Source: an uncultured Lachnospiraceae bacterium
GTDB taxonomy: Bacteria; Bacillota; Clostridia; Lachnospirales; Lachnospiraceae
DNA: 64,000 nt
Direction of reading: 5' to 3'
Assembly (NCBI GenBank): GCA_910579735.1
Contig: CAJTUZ010000017.1
Coordinates: forward strand, 15,322-79,321
The notes under the pieces were generated by a model. That model worked only from the letters and a program-made list of their open reading frames with translations, searched no databases and was not told the origin of the DNA. A program made the translations under genes and the position numbers. Positions within the stretch are counted from its first letter, which is position 1. Every line of letters begins with the position of its first letter. Shown piece by piece: positions 51,096-60,943 of the stretch.

Positions 51096-51123
51096 AGTAT
51101 AGCATAAATTGCAAAAAAAGCAA
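51096..51123 (-). promoter_or_regulatory. tRNA-Ala promoter
   Basis: Minus strand: TTGCTT (51118-51123), 16-bp spacer, TATACT (51096-51101) with TG one base before. Confidence 0.75.
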
Positions 51124-51200
51124 TAAAATTCTGCATTTAAGTTTTACAAATGATATTTTTGGCAGCAGCAGGCTGACCGGATGAAAGGGATGACAGGAAG

Positions 51201-53294
51201 ATGACAGAACAAAAAAGATATGTTTTAGGAGATATGCAGTGTCTGTATTTGATAGATCGGGAAAACGGACAGACAGAACTGGCGGTTTTACCGGCAGATG
51301 TGAAATATGATGAGACAGAGAGGGCAAAGCCTTTTGCAGATAGTCTTGTTCAGATTCACATAACGGGAGATGCATATCCGTCGGGGTATGCAGGCGGAAG
51401 AACGATGCGTCACAGCGGCAGTGTCTCCGGATTTGCCTGGAAAGAACAGAAGGTCACGGAAGATCATGCCGGTACGGAAATTTGTACAGTGTTGGAAGAT
51501 AAAAGAGGATTCCTTCTGGAACATCATCTGCAATGGCGCAAAGAGGAGCCTTTTGTGAAATGTCATACGGTGTTTCAAAACGAGAGCCGGGAAACCGTAG
51601 GACTTGAAATGCTGTCTAGCTTTTCCATTGGAAAGATATCTCCTTTTATCGGAAGTAAGGATGTGGGAAGTCTTTATGTGCACAGATTAAGAAGCGTGTG
51701 GAGCATGGAGGGAAGGCTGGAATCAAGGACAGCGGAAGATCTGCAGCTGGAAACTTCATGGACAGGACATGCAGTCAGATGCGAGCGTTTCGGACAGACC
51801 GGTTCCATGCCGGTCAATGGTTATTTTCCTTATCTTGTCATGGAAGATCGTAAGAGCGATATTTTCTGGGGAGCGATGCTGGCGCATAATGCGTCATGGC
51901 AGATGGAGATATACCGCCGGGGAGACAATATCAGTATTTCAGGAGGACTTGCGGACAGGGAATTCGGTCATTGGATGAAAAAGATAGAAGCGGGAGAGCG
52001 GTTTGTGTCACCGGAAGCGATCCTTTCGGTATGCAAAGGCGGCGTTGATCTTATTTCCCAGCGCATGACCGCAGCGATGGAAGAAAATGCGGAAAACGGG
52101 CCGGAGTGCGAACAGAGCCTTCCCGTTATATTCAATGAATATTGTACGACATGGGGGTGTCCGTCACATGAAAATATCAGCGCAATCCTTGAAGCAATCA
52201 AGGAGAAAGGCATTTCTTATTTCGTCATTGACTGCGGCTGGTATAAAGAAGAAGGCGTTGCGTGGGACGCTTCCATGGGCGATTATGAAGTTTCCGCAGA
52301 ACTTTTCCAAACGGGATTGGAGCAGACAGTCAAGGTGATCAAAGAGCACGGACTCAAAGCGGGTATCTGGTTTGAGATCGAGAACGTAGGCGAAAAAGCG
52401 CATGCTTATCAGAACACGGAACATTTATTGAAGCGGGATGGCTGTGTGCTCACGACTGCTTCAAGAAGATTTTGGGATATGCGTGATCCGTGGGTGCAGG
52501 ACTATCTTACGGATAAAGTGATCGGAACGCTGAAAAAATACGGATTTGAATATATGAAGATAGATTATAATGATACGATCGGCATTGGATGTGACGGGGC
52601 GGAATCACTTGGAGAGGGCCTGCGCCAGAACATGCAGGCTTTTATAGCATTTGTCGATAAAGTAAAAGCACAGGTGCCGGGTATCATTCTGGAAAATTGT
52701 TCTTCCGGCGGACATCGTCTGGAGCCGCTTATGATGCGTAAATGCAGTATGGCTTCTTTCTCCGATGCGCATGAATGCGAAGAAATTCCTATTATTGCCG
52801 CGAATCTGCACAGAGCGGTCCTGCCAAGACAGAGCCAGATCTGGGCTGTGATCAGGAAGACGGATTCTTTAAAAAGAATCGCATATTCCATTGCCAATAC
52901 GTTTCTTGGCAGAATGTGTTTATCGGGAGATGTGTTGGAACTTTCTGAAGGTCAGTGGAAGATCATTGAAGAGGGGATCGCCTTCTACCGGAAAATCGCA
53001 CCCATTATTAAAAAGGGAAGAACTTACCGGTTCGGGACGGAAATCGTAAGCTACCGGAATCCCAAAGGGTGGCAGGGGATCCTGCGGGAAGGAAATAACG
53101 CAGAGGCATACGCATTGTTTCACAGTTTTTATGATCATCATGAGGAATGGATGGAAATATCCCTGCCGGAGAATACAAAGTATAAAATTGACAGTATTTA
53201 CTCTGATACGGAGGTGAGCGTGCGGTTGGAGGGAAGCAGGCTGCTTTGCCGGAATGTGGATGAAATGAAGGCGGTGGCGGTATATCTGAAATAG
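51201..53294 (+). CDS. alpha-galactosidase, GH36 family
   Basis: 697 residues. N-terminal beta-sandwich (about 1-300), TIM barrel with the nucleophile in YMKIDYND near residue 455, acid/base in FSDAHE near 518, and substrate residues in DCGWY and CSSGGHRLEP. C-terminal beta domain. Hydrolyses alpha-galactosides such as melibiose or raffinose oligomers; cytoplasmic since no signal peptide is visible. It stands alone, without a transporter nearby, and is followed by a terminator. Confidence 0.93.
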   Translation: MTEQKRYVLGDMQCLYLIDRENGQTELAVLPADVKYDETERAKPFADSLVQIHITGDAYPSGYAGGRTMRHSGSVSGFAWKEQKVTEDHAGTEICTVLEDKRGFLLEHHLQWRKEEPFVKCHTVFQNESRETVGLEMLSSFSIGKISPFIGSKDVGSLYVHRLRSVWSMEGRLESRTAEDLQLETSWTGHAVRCERFGQTGSMPVNGYFPYLVMEDRKSDIFWGAMLAHNASWQMEIYRRGDNISISGGLADREFGHWMKKIEAGERFVSPEAILSVCKGGVDLISQRMTAAMEENAENGPECEQSLPVIFNEYCTTWGCPSHENISAILEAIKEKGISYFVIDCGWYKEEGVAWDASMGDYEVSAELFQTGLEQTVKVIKEHGLKAGIWFEIENVGEKAHAYQNTEHLLKRDGCVLTTASRRFWDMRDPWVQDYLTDKVIGTLKKYGFEYMKIDYNDTIGIGCDGAESLGEGLRQNMQAFIAFVDKVKAQVPGIILENCSSGGHRLEPLMMRKCSMASFSDAHECEEIPIIAANLHRAVLPRQSQIWAVIRKTDSLKRIAYSIANTFLGRMCLSGDVLELSEGQWKIIEEGIAFYRKIAPIIKKGRTYRFGTEIVSYRNPKGWQGILREGNNAEAYALFHSFYDHHEEWMEISLPENTKYKIDSIYSDTEVSVRLEGSRLLCRNVDEMKAVAVYLK

Positions 53295-53306
53295 GAATGA
53301 AGAAAG

Positions 53307-53356
53307 AACAGATCGGAAAGGCTGCATGTTACTGGGCTTTTTGGTCTGTTTTTTTT
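53307..53356 (+). terminator. alpha-galactosidase terminator
   Basis: AACAGATCGGAAAG (from 53307) pairs with CTTTTTGGTCTGTT (ending about 53350), with three G-T pairs, then eight T. Confidence 0.8.
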
Positions 53357-53434
53357 ACGCAGGTAATTGCCTTTTTTGCAGTTAAAACCATGAAGGAAGT
53401 GTGTGACTTTATTATCCAAAACAAAATTATCGGC

Positions 53435-53463
53435 TTGACATATTGAACAGTGTTCAATATAAT
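53435..53463 (+). promoter_or_regulatory. consensus promoter with palindromic TetR operator
   Basis: Perfect TTGACA (53435-53440), 17-bp spacer, TATAAT (53458-53463). The spacer is a perfect palindrome: ATATTGAACA, central G, TGTTCAATAT (53440-53460). A repressor bound here would block the polymerase directly; the following TetR gene is the likely one. Confidence 0.88.
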
Positions 53464-53499
53464 AAGAACTATATCAGATAAAAGAAAACGGAGATATAT

Positions 53500-54096
53500 A
53501 TGGACAGTAAAGAAACCATTATGGAAGCGGCTATTTCTTTAATAGAAGAAAAAGGAGATTGTCTGGAGGAAATTACCATGCGGGAAATTTCCAAAAGGGC
53601 AGGGGTTGGGCTTGGACTCATCAATTATCATTTTGAGAACAAAGAGAAGTTGATCGAGCTTTGTGTAGAGCGGATCATCAATGGAATTGTAGAAAAATTC
53701 CGCGGCATGAAAGAATGTGTCAAAGACAGAACGCCGTTTGAAAAACTGGATGCGCTGGGAAACATGACACTGACATTTTTATTCGAACACAGGGCAGTAT
53801 CCAAAATCTCGATACTGTCCGATATGAGGTTTCCGCAGGAGTATGATAATACCCGTTTGACGATGCAGGCATATCTGCCATTGGTAGCGGACTGCCGTCC
53901 GGATTGGGATGAAGAGAAAGTGTATCAGATGACATACTGTCTGATTTCCTGTATGCAGTCTGTTTTTCTAAGGGCTGATGTGCTGCTGCAGACAAGAGGA
54001 ATCGATTTGAGAAATGCAAAAGAGCGCAGTGCATTTTATACGAAAATGCTAAAAAATATAGTTTCCGCAGAGACAGAAGAAAGAACCGCACGCTGA
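53500..54096 (+). CDS. TetR/AcrR family transcriptional regulator
   Basis: 198 residues. N-terminal HTH (TMREISKRAGVGLGLINYHFENKEKLIELC) is textbook TetR; the C-terminal ligand-binding helices are diverged. A perfect palindrome overlaps its own promoter, which implies autorepression. The flavin reductase-like gene 113 nt downstream may be its target or co-transcribed partner. Inducer unknown. Confidence 0.9.
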   Translation: MDSKETIMEAAISLIEEKGDCLEEITMREISKRAGVGLGLINYHFENKEKLIELCVERIINGIVEKFRGMKECVKDRTPFEKLDALGNMTLTFLFEHRAVSKISILSDMRFPQEYDNTRLTMQAYLPLVADCRPDWDEEKVYQMTYCLISCMQSVFLRADVLLQTRGIDLRNAKERSAFYTKMLKNIVSAETEERTAR

Positions 54097-54209
54097 AAAA
54101 GGCGGAGGGCTGTCGTGTGAAAATAAATTTTTCACACTTTGGATTTGTGTGCGCGCACTTGACACGAATTCATTATGCGTAAAATACGTGCGCAGAAATG
54201 AGGACTGAA

Positions 54210-54908
54210 ATGAAAATCACGGTTATAAACGGTACGCCGCAGAAAGGCGTTACCTGCAAAATGAAAGAGAGATTCCTTGATAGTTTCCGCAAAGACAGTG
54301 AAATAACGGAATTTTACCCGGATGCTTTTCCGGAATTCTGTACAGGATGTAAGAATTGTTTTTTAAAGGGAGAAGAAAAATGTCCTCATTTCTCCAAGAC
54401 AGCCATTGTCTGGGAGAGTATGATGCGATCGGATATTATTGTATTTGCCTATCCGGTCTATGCACTTCGTGCGCCTGCCGGCATAAAGTCGTTATTGGAC
54501 CATTTATGCGTTCACTGGATGACACACCGGCCGGAACCTGCTTTTTTTAAGAAAAAGGCGGTTATCATAACAAACAGTATCGGTGCGCCAAACCGCGCGG
54601 CGCAAAAGGATGTAGCAACAAGCTTAAACTGGCTGGGAATTTCCTTTGTTTCGATATGCGGCATTCCTTTGATGGGGGATATTTTTGTCGATTCGATGAG
54701 TGAAAAGCACAGGAGGATGATCGATGAGAAAATGGAGAAACTGGCGGATAGCGTAAAAAGCCGGAATGGCGGTACGCATATGTCTGTCAAAGTATGGATA
54801 TTTTTTCAAATGGCGAAGCTGCAGCATAAAATGGTGTTAAACTCGGAAGAAGTGCCGGGGCTTGATAGTGCGCACTATTTGAAGCATGGCTGGATCAGGC
54901 GGTTTTGA
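54210..54908 (+). CDS. flavodoxin-like NADPH-dependent FMN reductase family protein
   Basis: 232 residues. Flavodoxin fold with FMN loop VINGTPQKGVTCKM and PVYALRAPAGIKSLLDHL. A Cys cluster CTGCKNCFLKGEEKCPH at about 50-66 resembles iron-sulfur flavoproteins. Start at ATG 54210 after AGGA; ATG 54198 is also possible. Upstream TTGACA at 54159-54164 with a weak -10 may add an internal promoter. Likely electron-transfer or detoxification enzyme under TetR control (inference). Confidence 0.78.
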   Translation: MKITVINGTPQKGVTCKMKERFLDSFRKDSEITEFYPDAFPEFCTGCKNCFLKGEEKCPHFSKTAIVWESMMRSDIIVFAYPVYALRAPAGIKSLLDHLCVHWMTHRPEPAFFKKKAVIITNSIGAPNRAAQKDVATSLNWLGISFVSICGIPLMGDIFVDSMSEKHRRMIDEKMEKLADSVKSRNGGTHMSVKVWIFFQMAKLQHKMVLNSEEVPGLDSAHYLKHGWIRRF

Positions 54909-54945
54909 CCGGAAACAGGTTTATAATTTTGAATGAGCCGCTGAC

Positions 54946-54988
54946 AGAAAAATATGCCTAACCATTGGCAAATCCAATCATTAAGCAT
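54946..54988 (-). terminator. tRNA-Glu terminator copy at the left island border
   Basis: Minus strand: ATGCTTAATGATTGG pairs with CCAATGGTTAGGCAT, then T run. It lies just outside attL, next to the tRNA 3' fragment. A sister terminator at 63872-63914 has different but still paired stem bases. Confidence 0.75.
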
Positions 54989-55045
54989 CTTTTCGGGTTG
55001 GGCTATTCAATTAAGAATAAACAGCTCGTAGGGGAATCGAACCCC
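54981..55045 (+). repeat. attL, 65-bp direct repeat containing the tRNA-Glu 3' end
   Basis: Identical over 65 bp to 63907-63971. The last 24 bp (55022-55045) are the T arm and acceptor end of tRNA-Glu on the minus strand; the rest of the tRNA is missing here. Confidence 0.9.
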
Positions 55046-55385
55046 AAGAGGAATGTTACTTTTTCTAGTAAAATCAATGCTTTTGAGGGTTTTTGATTGA
55101 CTACCTTTGACTATTTACTATTAAATACGCAAGAAAGGAGAATCTTGCACATATGTTAAGACATCTAAATAAGTTCTTTATCAGTTGTAAAGTTATGATT
55201 GATAGAGAGCTTATTTTAGTGCCTTAATTTATAAGGATTTCTACAAATCACCCACAAAACGTTTGAATGAGCCTTACAGAGCATCAGAAAGGCATTCTAT
55301 GAATACAATCCAACGGCAACTTAAAACAGCGATTTCATAGCAACAACAAAAACAAAATTCAATTTACAAGGAGGAACACGAAATA

Positions 55386-55725
55386 TTGAATTATTTTCTA
55401 CAGGATTATTATTCAGGATATGATCCGTTAAGCTATCAAAGGACAAAAGATTTTCTCTATTCTGCGGTAAAGATAGATGCTGGCCGTATAAAGGTGGCGT
55501 AAGAGCATGTGTATATATTGATTATGATTCTATGAATAGTTATAGCGGTGTAACAGGTTATCAGGTGGCAAAGTGGAGTATGAAGGTATGTATGGCGGCA
55601 TCGAAGTAGACCATAAACCTCATGTATGGCAGGATACTATTGATAATACAGTCAATAATGAAGAACTTTTAAAGTTAGCTGTAGACTATCTGAAAAGTCA
55701 TGGAATATCAGTAAGAGCAGCATAA
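55386..55725 (+). pseudogene. broken island gene, about 112 codons, two frameshifts
   Basis: TTG at 55386 follows AAGGAGG. The frame starts MNYFLQDYYSGYDPLSYQRT and stops at 55502. Shifting frame near 55490 continues as GGVRACVYIDYDSMNSYSGV, and a second shift near 55572 continues as EYEGMYGGIEVDHKPHVWQD to TAA at 55725. Together these read like one small protein of a conjugative element. I do not recognise the family. Between 55046 and 55385 I see no gene, only repeats near the border. Confidence 0.6.
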
Positions 55726-55740
55726 GAAGGGAGAAGTACG

Positions 55741-56025
55741 ATGTCAGTATTGAAGAAAGAATTTATAGACCGGATGGCAGAAAACGGTGGTATTACCAAG
55801 AAAGCAGCAAGACAGGGTTTTGATTTATTTATAGAAACACTCATGGATTGTTTGTGCGAGAATGAAAAGGTGATAATTAATGGATTTGGTAGATTTGAGA
55901 TGAAAATGGTCAAAGAAAAGAAAATGCCTTTTCGGGGTGATGATTCTGTTGTGCCGGAACATATGAAGTTTTATCCAAATAGGCTGTTGGGCAATGTGAT
56001 TGAGGAACGGCGGAGGGGGGAGTAG
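55741..56025 (+). CDS. HU/IHF-like DNA-binding protein
   Basis: 94 residues. N-terminal helices SVLKKEFIDRMAENGGITKKAARQGFDLFIETL and FGRFEMKMVKEKKMPFR, the HU beta-arm region, although the usual KRPARTGRNP segment is replaced by MPFRGDDSVVP. Probably bends island DNA. GGGAG lies before the ATG. Overlaps the region before the next gene. Confidence 0.8.
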   Translation: MSVLKKEFIDRMAENGGITKKAARQGFDLFIETLMDCLCENEKVIINGFGRFEMKMVKEKKMPFRGDDSVVPEHMKFYPNRLLGNVIEERRRGE

Positions 56026-56029
56026 ATAT

Positions 56030-56323
56030 ATGCAATTCAAAGAATTAGAATGGAAAGACGTTATATCAGATGATGTGTTTGCATGTAGCTGTTGTGAAAT
56101 CAATTTATGCGGTTGGATTAAAATAGAATTCCGCATCAATCATGAATCAAAAGAAAACAAATATCTTTTGTACGCTTTTGGTAAAGGAAGTCTCAGGAGA
56201 TTACAGCCTGAAAAATATGATTCTGTAGAATTGGCTAAGAATGCGGCATATAGGATATATAGTAATGAGATGATGCGAATTAAGAAAAGTGTTGATTATC
56301 TGGTAGCAGAAGATAGTTATTAG
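56030..56323 (+). CDS. small hypothetical island protein
   Basis: 97 residues from ATG at 56030 (GGAGGGGGGAG upstream). It has a CSCCEINLC segment near residues 16-24 and a beta-rich middle. No family recognised. It follows the HU-like gene by 4 nt, so the two are probably co-transcribed. 56324-56509 holds no gene I can support. Confidence 0.6.
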   Translation: MQFKELEWKDVISDDVFACSCCEINLCGWIKIEFRINHESKENKYLLYAFGKGSLRRLQPEKYDSVELAKNAAYRIYSNEMMRIKKSVDYLVAEDSY

Positions 56324-56509
56324 AGGACTGTTGCCTCATGGTGAAAAACTGAATATGGCAATCAAACCAGAGACAGTATGAATCAATGGTATTGTCTCTT
56401 TTATTATGAATAGGAATCGGAGCATACATTCTGGGATGTTCAATTATTAGCTTAACACTGATTAGATGTTGGGTTATCTATTATCAGAAAGGAACTATTA
56501 TAAGTAACA

Positions 56510-57544
56510 ATGAGTAATACAGAAATAATTACAGAAACAACAGAATCAAAGGTGCAGTTTATCTTAGATGAAAACAGAGAATTACAGGAAATATCAAAGG
56601 ATAAATGCAGACCAGTAGAATATCCAATCAAGTATAAGCTGAAAAATGCTTTTGAGGTATTTGTGCGTGTGGATGGTACAGAGAATTATTGGATTAGCAA
56701 TTATGGAAGATGTGTAAATAACCTTAACCATAAAGACAAGAATACCTTTTATAAACATAAAGAGGGCAAATGTCGTTATACAGTTTTTGAGATTGAATAT
56801 AATCAGGTAAAGAATAAACGGGGACAATTGACAGGAGAAGTGGTGAGAAACCGATATAAGCGCGATACAACTCCAGAGGATTTAGTAGTTGACGCATTTC
56901 TTGTCAAATACAAAGGCAGATTCAAAGTATGGCACAAGGACGGTGATGAATAAAATAACAGGTATAAGAATCAGGAATACATAGAGTATGAAAATAAAGC
57001 CAGTTATCATGCTTATACGGTATATAACGGTATTTTGGAAAGATGTGGAGATACAAAAGATAGTGTGAGAATTGGCAAATGTTATAATACAACTTCTATG
57101 TGGCAAGGGTGGCTTGATGATCCGAAATCCTTTGTAAAATGGTATCTGGAACATTATTATGAATGCGGAGATGAAGAAATGGATGTTGATAAGGACTTAT
57201 TTGGTGATGGTTCCGGTATGTATCATCCTGATTTTTGCTGCATATTACCGAAAGGATTAAATACATTGCAGGAACGTATTGACAGAAACAGTACATTTGT
57301 TGAATCTTTCCTTGTTAAAAAGGAAGCAGAACGGGAGGCAGGAAGAAAAGCGGCAGAAGAGAAACATTTAAAAGCTGAAAGGGAACAAAATTTCCTTAAC
57401 GGCATACAGAAATTGATTGACTTTAAAGATGAGTCGGCGGTAATGATTGCTAGAGCTAACAAGATGTTGAAAGCTGATGAAGAAAAAAGAAAGGAGGATG
57501 AAGAAAAGATGGCATGGTACAAAAAGCAGGAACGTAAGGGATAA
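56510..57544 (+). pseudogene. NUMOD4-type phage/island protein split by one in-frame stop
   Basis: The frame from 56510 has NYWISNYGRCVN, a NUMOD4-like motif found in homing endonucleases and phage proteins. It stops at TAA 56951-56953. The same frame runs on as a 344-codon reading to 57544, with TSMWQGWLDDPKSFVKWYLEHYYECGDE, MDVDKDL and HPDFCCILPKGL, a conserved phage-type unit, then a charged coiled coil. A single point mutation explains it. The second half could also start at TTG 57035. Confidence 0.7.
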
Positions 57545-57559
57545 TTTATGATGGTTTAT

Positions 57560-57600
57560 AAGGCATACCGGATGTAAAAGTCTGGTATGCCTTATTTTTT
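57560..57600 (+). terminator. terminator after the NUMOD4-like gene
   Basis: AAGGCATACC at 57560-57569 pairs with GGTATGCCTT at 57584-57593, then TATTTTTTT. Confidence 0.85.
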
Positions 57601-57736
57601 TGCTAATTTTGCCGTGTTTTTCGCTATTTTTGCCAAAATATAGAAATGGAGTTATGGCTTTGGTATGATGATTAATATAACAGATAGTTTGTTTTGGTAT
57701 TGAAATGCTGTATTTTTAGAATTTCAGGGTGATTAT

Positions 57737-58651
57737 ATGTGCGTAAATATGAATGACAAATTGAGAAATTATTTAGATGAGGATGAAAATATTGGAATTA
57801 GGAAGGAATATATAGGTCTTATAAATGAACATTTGAAAGATGATATTCCATGTATTGATCTAAATAATAACAAGCCTATTTTCACTGAGGATGATAAAAA
57901 GTTATTAGAAGGAAGAAGCGATTATCCTTTTACAGATATCGATTTAAGGCGTTGTGGGGTAGCATTTGCCTGTATTAGAGACAATACTCTATCCAAGCCG
58001 CTTAATAGTCCAGATAGCTCAGATAAGAGACCTAAAATACATTCTAAACCATCGGGGTTTCCGAAATTAAAAGAGAATATTGTAAATGATAGATTGATAT
58101 TTCAGCGTTGTCATTTAATCGGATATCGTTTGTATAAGATAAGGAATGATAAGAGCAAAGAAAATGTGAATTTAAAAAAGATATTTACTGGTACACGTTT
58201 TATGAATAATGTAATGTATTATTATGAAAAAAAGATTTATGAATATGTATATGAAACAAAAAATCATGTTTTATATCGTGTTACTCCTTATTTTAAATAT
58301 AATGATAAACTTGCCAAATATGATAAACTTGTGTCTGGCGTTCAAATGGAAGCAATGTTCTTTAATGAAAGTGGTAATGAAGATATAGATTCATCATTTA
58401 ATGTTTTTGTGTATAATAAGCAACCTTATATAGAGTTTGATTATGAAACGGGGAAAGATTTAACATATAAAATGCCTATTATGGAATGTAATTATGTGAT
58501 TGATAAGAAAAAGAGGAAGTTTCATATAAAGGATTGTGCTAGTGTTTGGGATTTTGATAATGATAGAATGGATGATTTTCCAGAAAAGACAAGAAAAGAC
58601 CTTATATATGATGGTTATCTTCCATGTGCAATTTGTGATCCAGGGGATTAA
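57737..58651 (+). CDS. DNA/RNA non-specific endonuclease-like protein (EndA/NucM type)
   Basis: 304 residues, cytoplasmic, no signal peptide. The core FQRCHLIGYRL (near 133), NLKKIFTGTRFMNN and HVLYRVTPYFKYN follow the EndA pattern (RGHL, N-LFTGTRYMN, HVLYRVTP), with Cys replacing the usual Gly of RGH. The catalytic His and Asn are kept. A C-terminal region has a paired Cys-His feature (NYVIDKKKRKFHIKDCASV, CAICDPGD) often seen after such nucleases in polymorphic toxins. It may be the effector of the gene run to 61501. AGGGTG precedes the ATG. Confidence 0.75.
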   Translation: MCVNMNDKLRNYLDEDENIGIRKEYIGLINEHLKDDIPCIDLNNNKPIFTEDDKKLLEGRSDYPFTDIDLRRCGVAFACIRDNTLSKPLNSPDSSDKRPKIHSKPSGFPKLKENIVNDRLIFQRCHLIGYRLYKIRNDKSKENVNLKKIFTGTRFMNNVMYYYEKKIYEYVYETKNHVLYRVTPYFKYNDKLAKYDKLVSGVQMEAMFFNESGNEDIDSSFNVFVYNKQPYIEFDYETGKDLTYKMPIMECNYVIDKKKRKFHIKDCASVWDFDNDRMDDFPEKTRKDLIYDGYLPCAICDPGD

Positions 58652-58722
58652 AATGAAAGGCTGGTTTTGTAAATAAATGTTCAGTTTTATGGATATGGTT
58701 ATAAAAATTGAAGGAAGATATA

Positions 58723-60048
58723 ATGAAATATGATGATTTGAAAAATGAAATATTGGAATTAATAGAATGCCATACAGAAGGAGAGTATTGGGATTTCAAA
58801 CAGCAATGGCATTCAAACAATGCGGATCTTATACATGATATTATCTGTATGGCAAATAGTCTTGCTAATAGGGACTGCTATATTATAATTGGAGTTGAGG
58901 ATGAAACATATAATGTTTTAGGTGTGAGTAGTGAAAAGCGGAAGAACCAGCAGAACGTTATTGATATGTTGCGGCAAAAACCTTCTTGGGCAGGTGGATA
59001 TATTCCAGAGGTGTACGTCAAAACTATTTCCATAAAAAATAAGGAAATAGATGTAGTGATAATTAAGCAAAGCAATAATACACCATTTTATTTGTTAAAG
59101 GACTACACAAATGAAGGGTCGTCAGTTTTTAAGGGAGCAATTTATACCAGAAAAGGAGACACAAATATTCCCAAGACGGGAACTGCCGATTTGTATGATA
59201 CAGAGCTTTTGTGGAAACGAAGATTTGGGTTATTGTATAATCCTTCTCAGAGGGCCAAAATTTATCTAAAAGATTTGGATAGTTGGGAAATGGTTGAGGG
59301 TATGGCAGATAAGTCTGGTAGAGTTGGTAATTTTCTTTTTTATAGACCTGATCCTGATTACACAGTTTATTTTATTTATGAGGATGAATGTGATGATGTC
59401 ATGTCGTATGCGGATGATGTCAATGATAAAGCAGTTGGAATACAGTCCTATTATTTATATGCATTCTATAATGTGAGTTATCATACAGATTATTCCGGCA
59501 GAAGAAACGTAGTTTTATATTACAAAGATGTTCCGTTATTTACCAATGTAATAGAAAGTGTAGACGACGGAAGAATCACTGTGGTGCCACCAGAATTTAG
59601 TGTGGCAGACCCGTGTTATGTTCAGAACAGCTTCCAGCATCTGATGTTTGAGTTTATTTTTTATCATTTGAGTTTTGGCAATTCGGATGAGGCAAAGGAA
59701 ATGTTTCTGCGAGTGATACCAGTATATGAGAATTATGAAGAGTATTGTGAATTTAAAATATATATACAAAATAGAGGTTTTACAATGAGTGAAATATTCG
59801 GAAGTAAACTAGAAGGGGAATCGTTAAAACGCTTAAAGAATACATTTATTGATAAATATGACGGTTATAATATTCCAGGATCAATAGAGTCTGCTGCACA
59901 AGATTTAAAGAAAAATAAAAATTTGGTAATTAACTTTGCTTCTTTGAATAATGTTGAGTATAAACAGATTACAGAAGCTTTGCGAAAAGGTAAAATGGTT
60001 GTAGATTGGCTCAAAGAATGGCGAAATTATAGAAGTGATAATTGGTAA
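58723..60048 (+). CDS. AlbA_2 (Schlafen-type) ATP-binding domain protein
   Basis: 441 residues. AlbA_2 domain at about 1-150: EGEYWDFKQQWHSNNADLIHDIICMANSLANRDCYIIIGV and KTISIKNKEIDVVIIKQ. The long C-terminal part is unrecognised. AlbA_2 domains occur in defence and regulatory genes. ATG at 58723 follows AAGGAAG. Followed closely by a membrane protein gene (29 nt). Confidence 0.8.
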   Translation: MKYDDLKNEILELIECHTEGEYWDFKQQWHSNNADLIHDIICMANSLANRDCYIIIGVEDETYNVLGVSSEKRKNQQNVIDMLRQKPSWAGGYIPEVYVKTISIKNKEIDVVIIKQSNNTPFYLLKDYTNEGSSVFKGAIYTRKGDTNIPKTGTADLYDTELLWKRRFGLLYNPSQRAKIYLKDLDSWEMVEGMADKSGRVGNFLFYRPDPDYTVYFIYEDECDDVMSYADDVNDKAVGIQSYYLYAFYNVSYHTDYSGRRNVVLYYKDVPLFTNVIESVDDGRITVVPPEFSVADPCYVQNSFQHLMFEFIFYHLSFGNSDEAKEMFLRVIPVYENYEEYCEFKIYIQNRGFTMSEIFGSKLEGESLKRLKNTFIDKYDGYNIPGSIESAAQDLKKNKNLVINFASLNNVEYKQITEALRKGKMVVDWLKEWRNYRSDNW

Positions 60049-60077
60049 TAAAAGTGAAATTTTATTGATGAGGGAAA

Positions 60078-60887
60078 ATGAGAGCGTATATTATACTTAA
60101 AGAAATCATATCGAATAATGTATTAGGTTTTGGTCTTACTGTTTTAGGTACAATACTTACTATCTATAGCACATTTTTTGCTATTTATGTATATAAGAAG
60201 GATAAAATAAAAAAACGAGAATTTGATCAAATTGCTAAAATAGTGGGTGAAAATATTGATTTAACGGATAAGTCTGATAAAATAAAGGAACTATCGAAAC
60301 AAATTGAAGAGCTGAATAAAACTATAAACGAAGTAATTCCTTTGAAAGCAAAGAAAGCTGCTTTACAAGATAAATTAGATCATTCTCTGATAGAATTAGC
60401 TGAGTGCTATAATAGTGTATTGGAAATTCAAAATCAATTACAAGTTTGTGAAAATAAAGATATAGAAATATCAGACGAACTGTTTCGCAAGATTTCTAAT
60501 GAGATTGAGCCAAGATATTTGTTAAATGAAAAGTTATCACGCTATAGTAGTATATTATTTTTATGTTCATTTATTTCCGGTGTTGTTTCGAGTATAGCGT
60601 TTATTAGCATTTTTAAAAAATTTATATATATAGCATTCTCGTGTGTGGAAGTGATATACGTTTATAAAATTATTAAAACTTATTTTGAGATGAAAAATAA
60701 AGAAATGTTGTATTTCATAACTTTTGTAGTTGAAGCATTAATTGCTGTATTTGCAATAATAATAATTATATTAGTAAGAGAAATTATCTTGGATTGCAAT
60801 TACATAGGTATTTTCTTTTTAATATTATTTATTATATGTGAATTTATAACTTCATATGGTTTATATGTAATTAAGAAGAGGATTTGA
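60078..60887 (+). CDS. membrane protein with coiled coil, function unknown
   Basis: 269 residues. One helix at about 15-38, a coiled-coil cytosolic stretch at about 55-130 (KELSKQIEELNKTINEV), then four helices at about 155-175, 180-195, 205-230 and 240-262. The gene is very AT-rich. The layout, next to a nuclease and an AlbA_2 gene, resembles membrane effectors of defence systems, but I recognise no family. Confidence 0.6.
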   Translation: MRAYIILKEIISNNVLGFGLTVLGTILTIYSTFFAIYVYKKDKIKKREFDQIAKIVGENIDLTDKSDKIKELSKQIEELNKTINEVIPLKAKKAALQDKLDHSLIELAECYNSVLEIQNQLQVCENKDIEISDELFRKISNEIEPRYLLNEKLSRYSSILFLCSFISGVVSSIAFISIFKKFIYIAFSCVEVIYVYKIIKTYFEMKNKEMLYFITFVVEALIAVFAIIIIILVREIILDCNYIGIFFLILFIICEFITSYGLYVIKKRI

Positions 60888-60943
60888 AATAACTAATTTA
60901 TATGATTTTTTTATATATATAATATGTTAAAGAGGCAAATGAT

